Assembly (NCBI GenBank): GCA_937902905.1
Contig: CALELW010000112.1
Coordinates: 1-64,000 of the forward strand
Reading direction: 5' to 3'
Source: an uncultured Clostridium sp.
GTDB taxonomy: Bacteria; Bacillota; Clostridia; Lachnospirales; Lachnospiraceae
DNA: 64,000 bases
The position numbers and the translations under genes were made by a program. The notes under the pieces are model-generated. The model made no database searches, had not been told where the DNA came from, and worked only from the letters and a program-made list of their open reading frames with translations. Each line of letters begins with the position of its first letter. Position 1 is the first letter of the stretch. Shown one piece after another: positions 1 through 9,059 of the stretch.

Positions 1-31
1 CTTTTTATTCTAATAAAAAATCTCTAAATCA

Positions 32-2221
32 TTACACGGATACCTTTTTTACCTTACTCCATTTGCCAAAATAAAACACTCCATTTTTCTTCTTCACACA
101 GCGAACACGCACATAATATTTCTTTCCACTCTTTTTGTTCGATATCACATAGCAATTCTTTTTCACTTTCTTTTTATGCGCTTTCTTAAACTTAGCATTT
201 GCGCTCCACTGAACCTGATAGGAAACACCTTTCTTTTTCTTCCAGCGAAGCTGCACTCGTTTCCCTTTCTTGCTGCATTTCAAAATAGATGTTTTCGGAA
301 CAATCGGAGACTGAATCTTTGATGCCTTTGATACAAGCTGCGTAATTACAAAAGTTGTCATCGGTTTTGTCTCAGCCACTTCACTTTTCCCTTGTTTGGA
401 TGTATTTCTTTCCTGTGCGACAGGTGTAGTATTCGGTACTTCTGTCGATTCTGGCAATGGTGTAAAGGATGGTTTCTCTGTCGGTACCGGCGTCGGAGTC
501 AACGTTGGCAATGGCGTCGGCTTTGGCGCCACAGTAAGATATACCTGCATACAGATGTTTCCCTTTTCATCCTGCTCATAACTACTCCAGTCATAATTAT
601 CGGAGTCTGCCGGACAAAAGAGCACCGGATACCAACCGGATTTATCTGCTTTCTGTGCCGGATTTTTCCATGTCACCGTCCCTGTTCCGGCAGGCTCAAG
701 CGACAATGCACAGCCGGAAACCGTTTCGCCTTCTTTCCATTCCTTCGCTTTTATCGTCGGCAGTTTTCCTTTCACAGGACGCACGGTAATCGGAATTGAG
801 CATGTAATTGTCTTTGTCTTCTCATCATACCCTGCCACCTTGCTCCAGTCATACCGAATGGTGTCTGCCGGACGAAATACAACACGGACACCTGAATTTT
901 TAACCGATGGACGAACTTTCTCATCCTCCCAGAAGAAAATTCCATATTCGTTTTTCAGAAAACTAAGAGAAGAATTCGACAAATCCTCACCAAAGGAAAG
1001 ATTGGAGCACGACGGCCACTCAAATTCCTCCATCTCTTTTGGCAGTGTTTCCACCAAAACTTCACTCTCCACAGTTTCATAACCTTTCCCATCCGGGATA
1101 AATAACATTGTGTACCCGCAGGTTCCAAGTTTCAATGGCTGGCTGCCATCTTTCCACTCAAAACTTCCTTTGATAATTTCTCCTGTTTTCGGATTTTTAT
1201 ATTTCCCATCAAGAAAGCGAATCTGATTCAAACGGTCACCATAGATTCCATGATTGCGGACAACCGGTGGTGCTGCCTGCTCCGGTTTCACCGATACAAT
1301 ATCAACGACCACAGTATCCGTAACCGACTGATAATTATTATCCAGCGGCGAAAACACGCCCGATATCTCATGTTTTCCAACATCATACTCTTTGGCATCC
1401 GTAGAAAAGGTAAACTCACCTGCCACCTTTTCACCGGTAACCGGACTTACATACGTCAAATCCGGATGAATTTTTGTTAAATTCTGACCGGCAAAAATCT
1501 GCACTTCTTTTTCATCCTGTCGTCTTGGGGCAACAGCATTTACCGTTACTTTCCCACTCTTTGTAAAGGATAAGGAATCATACGTCATCGGGTATTTCGG
1601 CACAAATACAATATCCTGATTGGATGTTCCTGATTGTGGAACTAAGTCTCCTTTCACAAACTGCCACGTTCCCTCAATCGGTACAGACCACTCAACTTTA
1701 TCTTCAGGAATCTGTGCCTCTTTCAGTTTCTGACCGTATGAAATACTTTTTGCTTCGAAACAAACGGAACTGCTGTTTTTATTCACAGAATATGATTTTT
1801 TAATCACACGTCCATCTAACACCTGAACCCTTCCGGAACCATATAAAATTCCCTCCGATTTTTCCAAATCTACCGTTCCACCGCGAAGCTGTAACGTTCC
1901 ATTCATTTGCAATCCTTTTTTGCCGATTGTCAAGGTAACACCATCTGGCACTACAAGAGTAGTATCCTTATTTATCGTATCATAATAGATAAAATCCGGG
2001 AAATCATAATGTACATCTTTTTCCAAAATAATTTCTCCACCACGTGATGAGCAACTCTGTAACGCTTCATCGAGATTACTTGTGTAACGCCCCTGCTGCC
2101 CCTTCGGTACATAATAAATCGTACTGCTTGAAGCCGCTTTCACCATTTCCTTTGGCATCGTGCCAAACACACACAGGCACACAAGCACCCATGCAATTGC
2201 CTGTTTCATTTTTAAATTCAT
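32..2221 (-). CDS. Secreted cell-surface protein with Ig-like repeats and a C-terminal FN3-like domain
   Basis: This 729-residue protein starts with a Sec signal peptide (basic MNLKMK, hydrophobic core, then a likely AxA-type site near VKAASS). A middle part of several beta-rich modules of about 90 residues resembles bacterial Ig-like or MBG-type repeats. A Pro/Thr linker of about 50 residues follows (PTPLPTLTPTP type), then a very Lys-rich final ~85 residues with an FN3-like pattern (WSANAKFKKA, YYVRVRCVKK). No sortase motif or membrane anchor is visible, so the basic end may hold it to the wall by charge. GGGAGG lies 7 nt before the ATG. Function is unknown; an adhesive or structural surface role is inference. 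Confidence 0.75.
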   Translation of the reverse strand: MNLKMKQAIAWVLVCLCVFGTMPKEMVKAASSSTIYYVPKGQQGRYTSNLDEALQSCSSRGGEIILEKDVHYDFPDFIYYDTINKDTTLVVPDGVTLTIGKKGLQMNGTLQLRGGTVDLEKSEGILYGSGRVQVLDGRVIKKSYSVNKNSSSVCFEAKSISYGQKLKEAQIPEDKVEWSVPIEGTWQFVKGDLVPQSGTSNQDIVFVPKYPMTYDSLSFTKSGKVTVNAVAPRRQDEKEVQIFAGQNLTKIHPDLTYVSPVTGEKVAGEFTFSTDAKEYDVGKHEISGVFSPLDNNYQSVTDTVVVDIVSVKPEQAAPPVVRNHGIYGDRLNQIRFLDGKYKNPKTGEIIKGSFEWKDGSQPLKLGTCGYTMLFIPDGKGYETVESEVLVETLPKEMEEFEWPSCSNLSFGEDLSNSSLSFLKNEYGIFFWEDEKVRPSVKNSGVRVVFRPADTIRYDWSKVAGYDEKTKTITCSIPITVRPVKGKLPTIKAKEWKEGETVSGCALSLEPAGTGTVTWKNPAQKADKSGWYPVLFCPADSDNYDWSSYEQDEKGNICMQVYLTVAPKPTPLPTLTPTPVPTEKPSFTPLPESTEVPNTTPVAQERNTSKQGKSEVAETKPMTTFVITQLVSKASKIQSPIVPKTSILKCSKKGKRVQLRWKKKKGVSYQVQWSANAKFKKAHKKKVKKNCYVISNKKSGKKYYVRVRCVKKKNGVFYFGKWSKVKKVSV

Positions 2222-2341
2222 AGACAGTCCTCCCTATCTTGTCTTTTTATGTCATGTAAATAGCTGCGATTCTCATTTACCAGATAAACAGATAAAATGA
2301 AATTAGATTCACCAGACACGCATCCTGCTGTCTGATAAAGC

Positions 2342-2381
2342 AAAAGCAGTGTCTCCCCTGCGCATGAGAAACACTGCTTTT
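2342..2381. terminator. Bidirectional intrinsic terminator
   Basis: Perfect 11-bp arms (AAAAGCAGTGT / ACACTGCTTTT) around a 17-nt loop, with T-runs on both sides. It sits in the 230-bp gap downstream of the NlpC/P60 gene on the minus strand. I see no gene in the rest of the gap. Confidence 0.75.
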
Positions 2382-2451
2382 TGCCGTTCCTTTCGAAAGG
2401 AACTTTATTGTATCACGTGATATTTTTCTCGTCAATGACTTTTTTTACAAA

Positions 2452-3906
2452 TTATGGGCGTACAACGACCGGAATTTCGCTCTTTTTGAATACACCTCTG
2501 TCTCTTATTACAACATTATTATAAGTTGAACTGCTCTCCATTGTCTTACCATTTCCAATGTAAATTGCAATGTGATATATTCGCTTATACCGTCCGTTTC
2601 TTCTTGCCTTCGAGCCACCAAAGCAAATCAAATCTCCCGGTCTCATTTTCTTTTCAGAATATGTTTTCTTCGCCTTAATGCGCTTTCCTTTTCTCACATA
2701 ATAGTGGCCGATGTCCGCCGCCACAGGCGCCCAATTTGTTTTGCAGACAAGGTATCTTCCTACCGCACGATAAGTCCGGTAAACAAAAGAGGAACAGTCA
2801 TAATAGTTTTTATCCATCCGTCTTGCCTGACTGTACTTTTTCTTTCCTATCTGTTTATAACCATACCGCATCGCCCGGACAGCCGTTTTCGTGCTTACTG
2901 CCAGATAATAATTTACTGTCTTCCCATCAACCTCACAAGAAATCACAGCACTTCCATATTTTTTCGTTGTAACCTTTCCTGAAGCTGTCACAACAGCAAC
3001 CTTTACATCGGACGAACGAAAGACCGGACGGCTTTCTGCATTCAAACCAGTCACCTTGACCGTCAGCTTTTTCTTTTTCTGATAAAAACCATATGTCTTT
3101 TTTATTTTAGGGTTTGTAACCGTAATCACACATTCTGTCTGAACGCCATCCACCTGTGCTACTACAGTAGTAGAACCTACTTTTTTCGCCTTAACTACAA
3201 CACCTGCCTGATTATAGGAAACAATCGAAACAATAGAAGTATCCCTTGTCTGATAAACAACCGGATTTCCTGCAACAGATTCTAACAAAAGTGTTGTCTG
3301 ACAGCCTTTCGCCAAATTCTGTTTTTGAATTGTAAATTTCGGCTGCAAAATTTCAACGCCAAGAACAAAGGAATACACACCGCCGTACGAATCCGTAACC
3401 GTAACAGAAAATTCTGCAAAGCCTGCGCGAACCGGCGTGATAATTCCCTCCTGTGTAACTGTCGCCACTTCCGGCGTTCTTGCCTGCCACACACACGTCA
3501 TCGATTCAAACTGCGGTATCGGCAGCTGAAAAGAGCCACCTCCCAAAGGATGCGCCGCAAAAGACTGTCTGTTAAAACTCAAATCCGAAAGAATCTCATT
3601 TTTCTTTACTTCAATTTCTGCATAGTCAACTGTCTCCGTCTTCGTTTTCACGGAAATTGTAACCGTACCTGCGCCAATCGTTGTAACAACTTTCTTTGGC
3701 GATATCTCAATTACATTCTCCTTGCTTAAAACTACTTCCCCTTCCGGCAAATCCGCAAGAGTAATCTTTTGTCCTAAATAGAGACAAATCTTTTCTATCT
3801 TTTGTGTCGTATCCTTTGCCTGCACGTAATTCGTCTGACTCACTCCGGCAAATGCCAGTGCAAACAGAAGAAATAACAGTGCAAAATACCTTTTGCTGCT
3901 TCTCAT
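2452..3906 (-). CDS. Secreted NlpC/P60 peptidoglycan hydrolase with N-terminal Ig-like (BIG2) domains
   Basis: A 484-residue exported protein. The signal peptide (RYFALLFLLFALAFAG) is followed by three BIG2-like modules (residues ~35-320, with typical VTVTDSYGG and VTVTNPK strands). The last ~145 residues form an NlpC/P60 cysteine peptidase: catalytic Cys in YYDCSSFVYR, RPGDLICF strand, and catalytic His in RIYHIAIYIGNG. The family cleaves D-gamma-Glu-diamino acid bonds in wall peptides, so a role in wall turnover or cell separation outside the cell is likely. It is transcribed alone, with terminator-like hairpins on both sides. Confidence 0.85.
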   Translation of the reverse strand: MRSSKRYFALLFLLFALAFAGVSQTNYVQAKDTTQKIEKICLYLGQKITLADLPEGEVVLSKENVIEISPKKVVTTIGAGTVTISVKTKTETVDYAEIEVKKNEILSDLSFNRQSFAAHPLGGGSFQLPIPQFESMTCVWQARTPEVATVTQEGIITPVRAGFAEFSVTVTDSYGGVYSFVLGVEILQPKFTIQKQNLAKGCQTTLLLESVAGNPVVYQTRDTSIVSIVSYNQAGVVVKAKKVGSTTVVAQVDGVQTECVITVTNPKIKKTYGFYQKKKKLTVKVTGLNAESRPVFRSSDVKVAVVTASGKVTTKKYGSAVISCEVDGKTVNYYLAVSTKTAVRAMRYGYKQIGKKKYSQARRMDKNYYDCSSFVYRTYRAVGRYLVCKTNWAPVAADIGHYYVRKGKRIKAKKTYSEKKMRPGDLICFGGSKARRNGRYKRIYHIAIYIGNGKTMESSSTYNNVVIRDRGVFKKSEIPVVVRP

Positions 3907-3965
3907 TTCCTCTCACCTTCCATTGTAAATTTTTATATTTTTATCTTTCCTTAAATCACAGAATA

Positions 3966-4007
3966 AAGACTACACGATAGCAGAATCTTCTGTCATCGTG
4001 CAGTCTT
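3966..4007 (-). terminator. Terminator hairpin after serS
   Basis: AAGACT-x-CACGAT / ATCGTG-x-AGTCTT arms with an inner AGAA/TTCT pairing, just downstream of the serS stop on the minus strand. The T-tract is short, so efficiency is uncertain. Confidence 0.6.
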
Positions 4008-4032
4008 ACTATAAAACCACACTGTGTCATTT

Positions 4033-5316
4033 TTATTTCACTTCAATTTTTTCTTTACCGCCCATATATGGTTGTAATGCTTTCGGAATTTTAACCGAAC
4101 CATCCTCACATAAGTTGTTTTCTAAGAACGCAATCAACATACGTGGAGGTGCAACAACCGTATTATTTAAGGTGTGGGCAAAATATTTGCCACCTTCACC
4201 GACAACGCGAATCTTCAGACGACGTGCCTGTGCATCCCCTAAATTCGAGCAGCTTCCCACCTCAAAATATTTCTTCTGACGTGGAGACCATGCCTCTACA
4301 TCAATCGATTTTACCTTCAAATCTGCCAAATCACCGGAACAGCACTCTAACGTACGTACCGGAATATCCAGTGTACGGAATAAATCAACGGTGTTCTGCC
4401 ACAATTTATCAAACCACATTTTACTGTCTTCCGGTTTGCAGACAACAATCATCTCCTGCTTTTCAAACTGATGGATTCGGTAAACACCGCGTTCCTCAAT
4501 TCCGTGAGCACCTTTCTCCTTCCGGAAACATGGAGAATAACTGGTCAAAGTTTTTGGCAGTTGTTCTTCCGGAATAATTTTATTAATAAACTTACCAATC
4601 ATAGAATGTTCACTCGTACCAATCAAATACAAATCTTCACCCTCGATTTTGTACATCATCGCATCCATTTCATCAAATGACATAACGCCTGTTACAACAT
4701 TTGAACGAATCATAAATGGCGGTACACAGTAGGTGAATCCGCGGTCAATCATAAAATCTCTAGCATAGGAAATAACTGCGGAATGAAGTCTTGCAATATC
4801 GCCCATCAGATAATAGAATCCATTTCCTGCCACGTCACGTGCCGAATCCAAATCCAGTCCATCAAACGATTCCATAATCTGTGCATGATATGGGATTTCA
4901 AAATCCGGAACTACCGGTTCACCAAACTTCTCAATTTCCACATTTTCAGTGTCATCTTTGCCAATCGGAACACTCGGATCAATGATGTTTGGAATTACCA
5001 TCATGCGCTTATTCAATTCTTCCGCAATTTCTGCTTCTCTTGCTTCTAAATCAGAAAGCTCTTTGGCATAACCGGCAACCTCTGCCTTCATTGCCTCTGC
5101 TTCTTCTTTTTTGCCCTGACCCATCAGCGCACCAATCATCTTTGAATTTTTCTTACGAAGAGCACGAAGGTCATCTGCCTTCTGCTGTGTCTCGCGGCGC
5201 TCTTTATCAAGTGCAATCACTTCATCCACGAGTGGCAGTTTGTGCTCCTGAAATTTATTTTTAATGTTTTGCTTTACAACATCAGGATTTTCTCTTACAA
5301 ATTTGATATCTAACAT
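4033..5316 (-). CDS. serS: Seryl-tRNA synthetase
   Basis: A 427-residue class II synthetase of normal length that charges tRNA-Ser with serine in the cytoplasm. MLDIKFVRENPDVVKQN is the conserved SerRS start, followed by a long antiparallel coiled-coil arm (residues ~25-105) that grips the long variable arm of tRNA-Ser. The catalytic core has the TSEHSMIG serine-binding segment, motif 2 (CFRKEKGAHG, then RVHQFEKQE-like RIHQFEKQEM) and motif 3 (VAPPRMLIAFLENN). Only ~65 bp separate it from lgt upstream, which leaves no room for a T-box leader. Confidence 0.97.
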   Translation of the reverse strand: MLDIKFVRENPDVVKQNIKNKFQEHKLPLVDEVIALDKERRETQQKADDLRALRKKNSKMIGALMGQGKKEEAEAMKAEVAGYAKELSDLEAREAEIAEELNKRMMVIPNIIDPSVPIGKDDTENVEIEKFGEPVVPDFEIPYHAQIMESFDGLDLDSARDVAGNGFYYLMGDIARLHSAVISYARDFMIDRGFTYCVPPFMIRSNVVTGVMSFDEMDAMMYKIEGEDLYLIGTSEHSMIGKFINKIIPEEQLPKTLTSYSPCFRKEKGAHGIEERGVYRIHQFEKQEMIVVCKPEDSKMWFDKLWQNTVDLFRTLDIPVRTLECCSGDLADLKVKSIDVEAWSPRQKKYFEVGSCSNLGDAQARRLKIRVVGEGGKYFAHTLNNTVVAPPRMLIAFLENNLCEDGSVKIPKALQPYMGGKEKIEVK

Positions 5317-5381
5317 AATTTTCTTCCTTCCATGTCTTTCTCACCGGTCATCCTGTCCTGCCGGCATTTTTCTACGGAAAA

Positions 5382-6212
5382 TTATACACCACTTTTTTCT
5401 TCCTTGCAATGCTTTTCCACCCATTTTCCACGCACCAAAACAATTCCAACCGGCAGTAAAATCAAACTAATTAACTGCGAGGTGGAAAAAATACTGATAC
5501 TTCCTCTGATTTTATCCCCGCGAAGCATCTCTAACAAAAATCTGGCAATAGAATAATAAATCAAATAAATTCCCATCAACCGTCCATTTCTTAAATCCTT
5601 TTTCTTCATAAGGTAAAATAAAATACCACACAAAATAAAATTCATAAGTGCCTCTAAAAGCTGCACCGGAAAACGCGGCACCTGACTTAACTGCGGGACA
5701 GCCTCATTATACGGAAACTGTATAGCAAAAGGACCATGGTATTCAATGCCATAACAGCACCCGGAACAAAAACATCCGATTCTTCCGATACCATGAACAA
5801 ATGGAATCAATGGTGCAAACACATCCATATACGGAATATAGGATAAATGATACTGTTTGCAATAACAAAAGATTCCCAAAAAGGCACCAATCAGGCCACC
5901 ATAAAAAACAAGTCCGCCAAACAAATAATTCATTAAAAATATAAGTGTCTGCATGAAATTTTTATCGAAACCAGCCGCGACAGCATCCCACTTCTGTATC
6001 AGACTCGGAAGTCTTGTCAGACAATATAACAGCTTAGAGCCGATAAGAATACCAATTGCTGCATAAATGGCACCGTACAGAACATCCTCTTTGGCTAGAC
6101 GATAGCGCCCTGCTATTTTTCTCGCAATTACAATAGCTATAAAAAAACCAATAAAAAAAATTGTGCTATAAGTTGGAATATCTACAAATCCTAAATGAAT
6201 CGATGGAAACAT
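5382..6212 (-). CDS. lgt: Prolipoprotein diacylglyceryl transferase family protein
   Basis: A 276-residue integral membrane enzyme with about seven hydrophobic segments. It transfers diacylglycerol from phosphatidylglycerol to the lipobox Cys of prolipoproteins. The Lgt signature is present (HGIGRIGCFCSGCCYG, residues ~140-155), as are GGLVFYGGLIG before it and the C-terminal RFLLEMLRGD motif. The Cys-rich form GCFCSGCCYG is typical of Clostridia. AAGGAGG lies just before the ATG. The only clear lipoprotein client in this window is the small acidic lipoprotein at 8664-8978. Confidence 0.92.
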   Translation of the reverse strand: MFPSIHLGFVDIPTYSTIFFIGFFIAIVIARKIAGRYRLAKEDVLYGAIYAAIGILIGSKLLYCLTRLPSLIQKWDAVAAGFDKNFMQTLIFLMNYLFGGLVFYGGLIGAFLGIFCYCKQYHLSYIPYMDVFAPLIPFVHGIGRIGCFCSGCCYGIEYHGPFAIQFPYNEAVPQLSQVPRFPVQLLEALMNFILCGILFYLMKKKDLRNGRLMGIYLIYYSIARFLLEMLRGDKIRGSISIFSTSQLISLILLPVGIVLVRGKWVEKHCKEEKSGV

Positions 6213-6225
6213 TTTCTCCTCCTTA

Positions 6226-6256
6226 GAAAAAAGGCTGCTGCCTAAGCAGCAACCTT
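6226..6256 (-). terminator. Intrinsic terminator after the DUF4190-like gene
   Basis: On the minus strand an 11-bp stem (AAGGTTGCTGC / GCAGCAGCCTT, one mismatch) with a 4-nt loop is followed by six T. It ends transcription from the upstream membrane-protein gene directly in front of the lgt ribosome binding site. Confidence 0.8.
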
Positions 6257-6278
6257 CTTTATTTTGGTATATGTTCTC

Positions 6279-6683
6279 TTAGTTGTAAGAATCTGCCAAG
6301 TCGTTCAATGCATTGCTCAAGTCATTTAAACTATCTGCTGCATCATTAACATCGCTGCTTACTAAGCAGGAACCACCAACGCATCCATAACAAGTATAAG
6401 TTGTACTTGTGCTGCTAGATTCTACAGCACCACAGATTGAACATCCTACTGCAAAAATAACAGCAAAGATAATACCAATCAAACCACAGACAAAACCAGC
6501 CTGACCTTTTGTGCCTCCTGTCTGTTTTTTGGCATTAATACCAAGAATAACTGCTACGACACCTAAAATCAAAGCAATTGCGGCACCAATTACACCAAAG
6601 GTAATTCCTCCGATGACAGCGATTACCAAACTCACAATACCAAGAATGGTAGAAGCTGTTGCTGTTCCATTTTTCTGTTCCAT
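6279..6683 (-). CDS. DUF4190-like small membrane protein
   Basis: A 134-residue protein starting at MEQKNGTATA, chosen because GAAAGGAGG lies just upstream; an in-frame ATG 10 codons earlier lacks a site. Two long hydrophobic segments (ASTILGIVSLVIAVIGGITFG and AGFVCGLIGIIFAVIFAVG) flank a KKQTGG loop, the DUF4190 pattern. The outer tail is Ser/Thr/Cys-rich (STTYTCYGCVGGSC) and ends in an amphipathic Asn/Asp/Leu helix (DSLNDLSNALNDLADSYN). Function is unknown. Confidence 0.75.
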   Translation of the reverse strand: MEQKNGTATASTILGIVSLVIAVIGGITFGVIGAAIALILGVVAVILGINAKKQTGGTKGQAGFVCGLIGIIFAVIFAVGCSICGAVESSSTSTTYTCYGCVGGSCLVSSDVNDAADSLNDLSNALNDLADSYN

Positions 6684-6797
6684 AAAAAACATCCTCCTTT
6701 CTGAATTTTTCATCCCATAAAACTCCCTATAACATTTTATATTTTACCTTACCATTATATACCAGTCAACAAAAACATTGACAAAAAAACCGCCAAT

Positions 6798-6826
6798 TTG
6801 ACATTTTTCTGCATATCTGCTATTAT
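6798..6826 (+). promoter_or_regulatory. Sigma-A promoter for the alanine symporter gene
   Basis: TTGACA (6798-6803), 17-bp spacer, TATTAT (6821-6826). The predicted start is near 6833, only a few bases before a terminator-like hairpin. Confidence 0.75.
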
Positions 6827-6838
6827 TTTTAAAGACAA

Positions 6839-6868
6839 GAGCGTCTCTACTAAGGGGCGCTTTTTGTT
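6839..6868 (+). terminator. Promoter-proximal leader terminator or attenuator
   Basis: An 8-bp stem with two G-U pairs (AGCGTCTC / GGGGCGCT, loop TACTAA) followed by T5-G-T7. It begins within about 10 nt of the predicted transcription start and about 60 nt ahead of the symporter start codon. Confidence 0.65.
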
Positions 6869-6929
6869 TTTTTGGAGGTTTGCCGCACAGCAGACAGCCA
6901 TATATTATATCGAATAGAGGAGGTCATTT

Positions 6930-8597
6930 ATGGAAACACTTGGAAACATTTTACAGACAGTAGACGATTTTGTATGGGGGCCCGCCATGCTTGTGCTTTT
7001 GGTGGGAACGGGTATTTTTCTTACTATCCGCACTCGTTTCTTAGGAATTCGCAATTTGGGATATGCCTTAAAAAGCGGATTAGGAAAAGAGGCGCGCACA
7101 ACTCACCGTGGAGAGGGGGATATTTCTCCTTTTTCTGCTTTAACAACAGCTCTTGCCGCAACAATCGGAACCGGAAACATTGTCGGTGTGGCAACTGCCA
7201 TGGTAGCAGGTGGTCCGGGTGCTTTAGTCTGGATGTGGCTGTCTGCCTTTTTCGGTCTTACATCAAAATTCAGCGAATGTATGCTTGCGATTAAATACCG
7301 AGAAGCAAATGCAGCCGGAGAAATGTCCGGCGGTCCGATGTATACAATGAAAAAGGCTTTTAAACATAAAAAATTCGGTGCCGTTTTGGGCTGGCTGTTT
7401 GCACTGTTTGCCGTTATTGCCTCATTTGGTATCGGAAATCTGACACAGGCAAACTCGATTTCTACCGCCATCGAAGATACATTCGGAGTTTCGACATGGA
7501 TTGTTGGTATTATAATTACGGTTCTCGCTCTGGTTATTATTGTCGGCGGAATCAAATCCATTTCCAAAGTCTCTCAGGTTGTCGTGCCTTTGATGGCTGT
7601 CTTTTACATCATTGCCGGTCTGATTGTAATTGTTATTAACTGGCATAATCTGCCTGCCGGAGTCTCTATGATCTTCAAAATGGCATTTAGTCCTGAAGCA
7701 GTCGGTGGCGGTTTATGTGGAAGTATCACGGCTGCCATGATGAACGCCATTCGTTTTGGTGTTGCACGCGGTGTATTTTCAAATGAAGCCGGTATGGGTT
7801 CGGCCGCGATTACTGCCGCTGCCGCCACGACCGATGATCCGGTTCGCCAAGGATATATTAATATGACCGGAACTTTCTGGGATACCATCATCGTCTGCAC
7901 CATTACCGGACTTTGTATTGCAAGTTCCGGTATGCTTGGACAGACCTCTTCCACGCCGGCAGCAACCGGTTCCTACGTGATTGAAAGCAGTTCTTTATGT
8001 TTAACTGCCAAGGAAGCAAAAACAAATTATACGGTAGATAAAGAAAAAAATACCGCTGGTAATTTTATTTACACATTAACCGCAAAGGATGGAGAAAAAA
8101 AGGGAAGTCAGATTGTTTTAACGCCAAAAGAAGATGCTCTTTCCTCCCTTACTTTGACCGGCACCTATGAAGATGGTGACCACAACGAATACACATTCCA
8201 AAAGGATGGGACATACGAATACCACGAACTTTTAACGGGAGCCGCACTGACAATTGCTTCCTTTGAAAGTGCACTGGGAACACCCGGCGGATGGCTTGTC
8301 TGCATCGGCATCGCCTTGTTTGCGTTCTCCACCATCCTCGGCTGGGAATATCATGGTGAAAAAGCGTTTGAATACTTATTTAAATCACATAAATACAATA
8401 TGATTTACCGCATTGTATTTTCCTTAATCGTGTATGTAGGTGCTACCACAGCATTAAATATTGTATGGAACTTTTCAGACATTGCAAATGCCCTTATGGC
8501 AATTCCTAACTTAATCTGTCTTTTAGCTTTAAGCGGTGTAATTGCAAAAGATATGCAGAAATTCCAGCAGACCATCAAGGCAGAAAAAGCAAAATAA
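6930..8597 (+). CDS. Sodium/alanine (AGCS family) symporter with an extra soluble insert
   Basis: A 555-residue member of the alanine/glycine:cation symporter family, which imports alanine or glycine with Na+. Family landmarks: LLVGTGIFLTIRTRFLG, SPFSALTTALAATIGTGNIVG, GPGALVWMWLSAFFG and VARGVFSNEAGMGSAA. Ten or more membrane segments are evident. It is ~100 residues longer than usual: roughly residues 350-440 are a hydrophilic, beta-rich insert (FIYTLTAKDGEKKGSQ, TLTGTYEDGDHNEYTF) between two late membrane helices, probably outside. AGGAGG precedes the ATG. Confidence 0.9.
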   Translation: METLGNILQTVDDFVWGPAMLVLLVGTGIFLTIRTRFLGIRNLGYALKSGLGKEARTTHRGEGDISPFSALTTALAATIGTGNIVGVATAMVAGGPGALVWMWLSAFFGLTSKFSECMLAIKYREANAAGEMSGGPMYTMKKAFKHKKFGAVLGWLFALFAVIASFGIGNLTQANSISTAIEDTFGVSTWIVGIIITVLALVIIVGGIKSISKVSQVVVPLMAVFYIIAGLIVIVINWHNLPAGVSMIFKMAFSPEAVGGGLCGSITAAMMNAIRFGVARGVFSNEAGMGSAAITAAAATTDDPVRQGYINMTGTFWDTIIVCTITGLCIASSGMLGQTSSTPAATGSYVIESSSLCLTAKEAKTNYTVDKEKNTAGNFIYTLTAKDGEKKGSQIVLTPKEDALSSLTLTGTYEDGDHNEYTFQKDGTYEYHELLTGAALTIASFESALGTPGGWLVCIGIALFAFSTILGWEYHGEKAFEYLFKSHKYNMIYRIVFSLIVYVGATTALNIVWNFSDIANALMAIPNLICLLALSGVIAKDMQKFQQTIKAEKAK

Positions 8598-8615
8598 ATT
8601 TTCCTATGTTTATAG

Positions 8616-8656
8616 AAAAGAAGCAGTTTCGGACAATCCCGTTGCTGCTTCTTTTT
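8616..8656. terminator. Bidirectional intrinsic terminator
   Basis: AAAAGAAGCAG / CTGCTTCTTTT arms with T-runs in both directions, between the convergent symporter and lipoprotein genes. Confidence 0.85.
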
Positions 8657-8663
8657 CATCCCA

Positions 8664-8978
8664 TTATTGATTGTTATTGTTTCCCGTCACATCATCAACG
8701 GCGTCATCTACACCGTCAATTACGTCGTTTACACCGTCAGCTGCGTCATCCACGCCGTCTTTTACATCATCCGATAAATCGTTGTCATCGTTTTTGTTGT
8801 CATCCGTCGCATTTGGCGTTGCTGTGTTATCGTTTTCATTTGTTGGTGTCTGTGTCGCTTCATTTGTTGCTTCCGGGGAAGCGGATGGGTCCGTTGCGCT
8901 GTTATTTTTATTGCCGCATCCGGTTACCATAGCGGACAAACAAACAACAAGCATCGCAAAAACTACTATTTTTTTCAT
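8664..8978 (-). CDS. Small acidic lipoprotein
   Basis: A 104-residue lipoprotein starting at MKKIVVFAML (GTGAGG site 8 nt upstream; a longer in-frame start has no site). The lipobox is VTGC at residues ~18-21. A Thr/Asn/Pro-rich linker leads to an acidic C-terminal part made of repeated units such as DDVKDGVDDAADGVNDV, an amphipathic pattern encoded by near-repeated codons. It is probably anchored to the outer face of the membrane. Function is unknown. Confidence 0.75.
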   Translation of the reverse strand: MKKIVVFAMLVVCLSAMVTGCGNKNNSATDPSASPEATNEATQTPTNENDNTATPNATDDNKNDDNDLSDDVKDGVDDAADGVNDVIDGVDDAVDDVTGNNNNQ

Positions 8979-9059
8979 TGAAATATCCTCACTTTCTACA
9001 AAAAAATCGTTTCTTACAATGCTATTGTGACCCATTTTATTGTTTTTATTCGTTTGTTT

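Noticed and set aside
5317..5381. T-box leader for serS (and the leader of proS)
   Set aside because: The leaders are about 65 and 70 nt, too short for a T-box, and no T-box sequence was seen.
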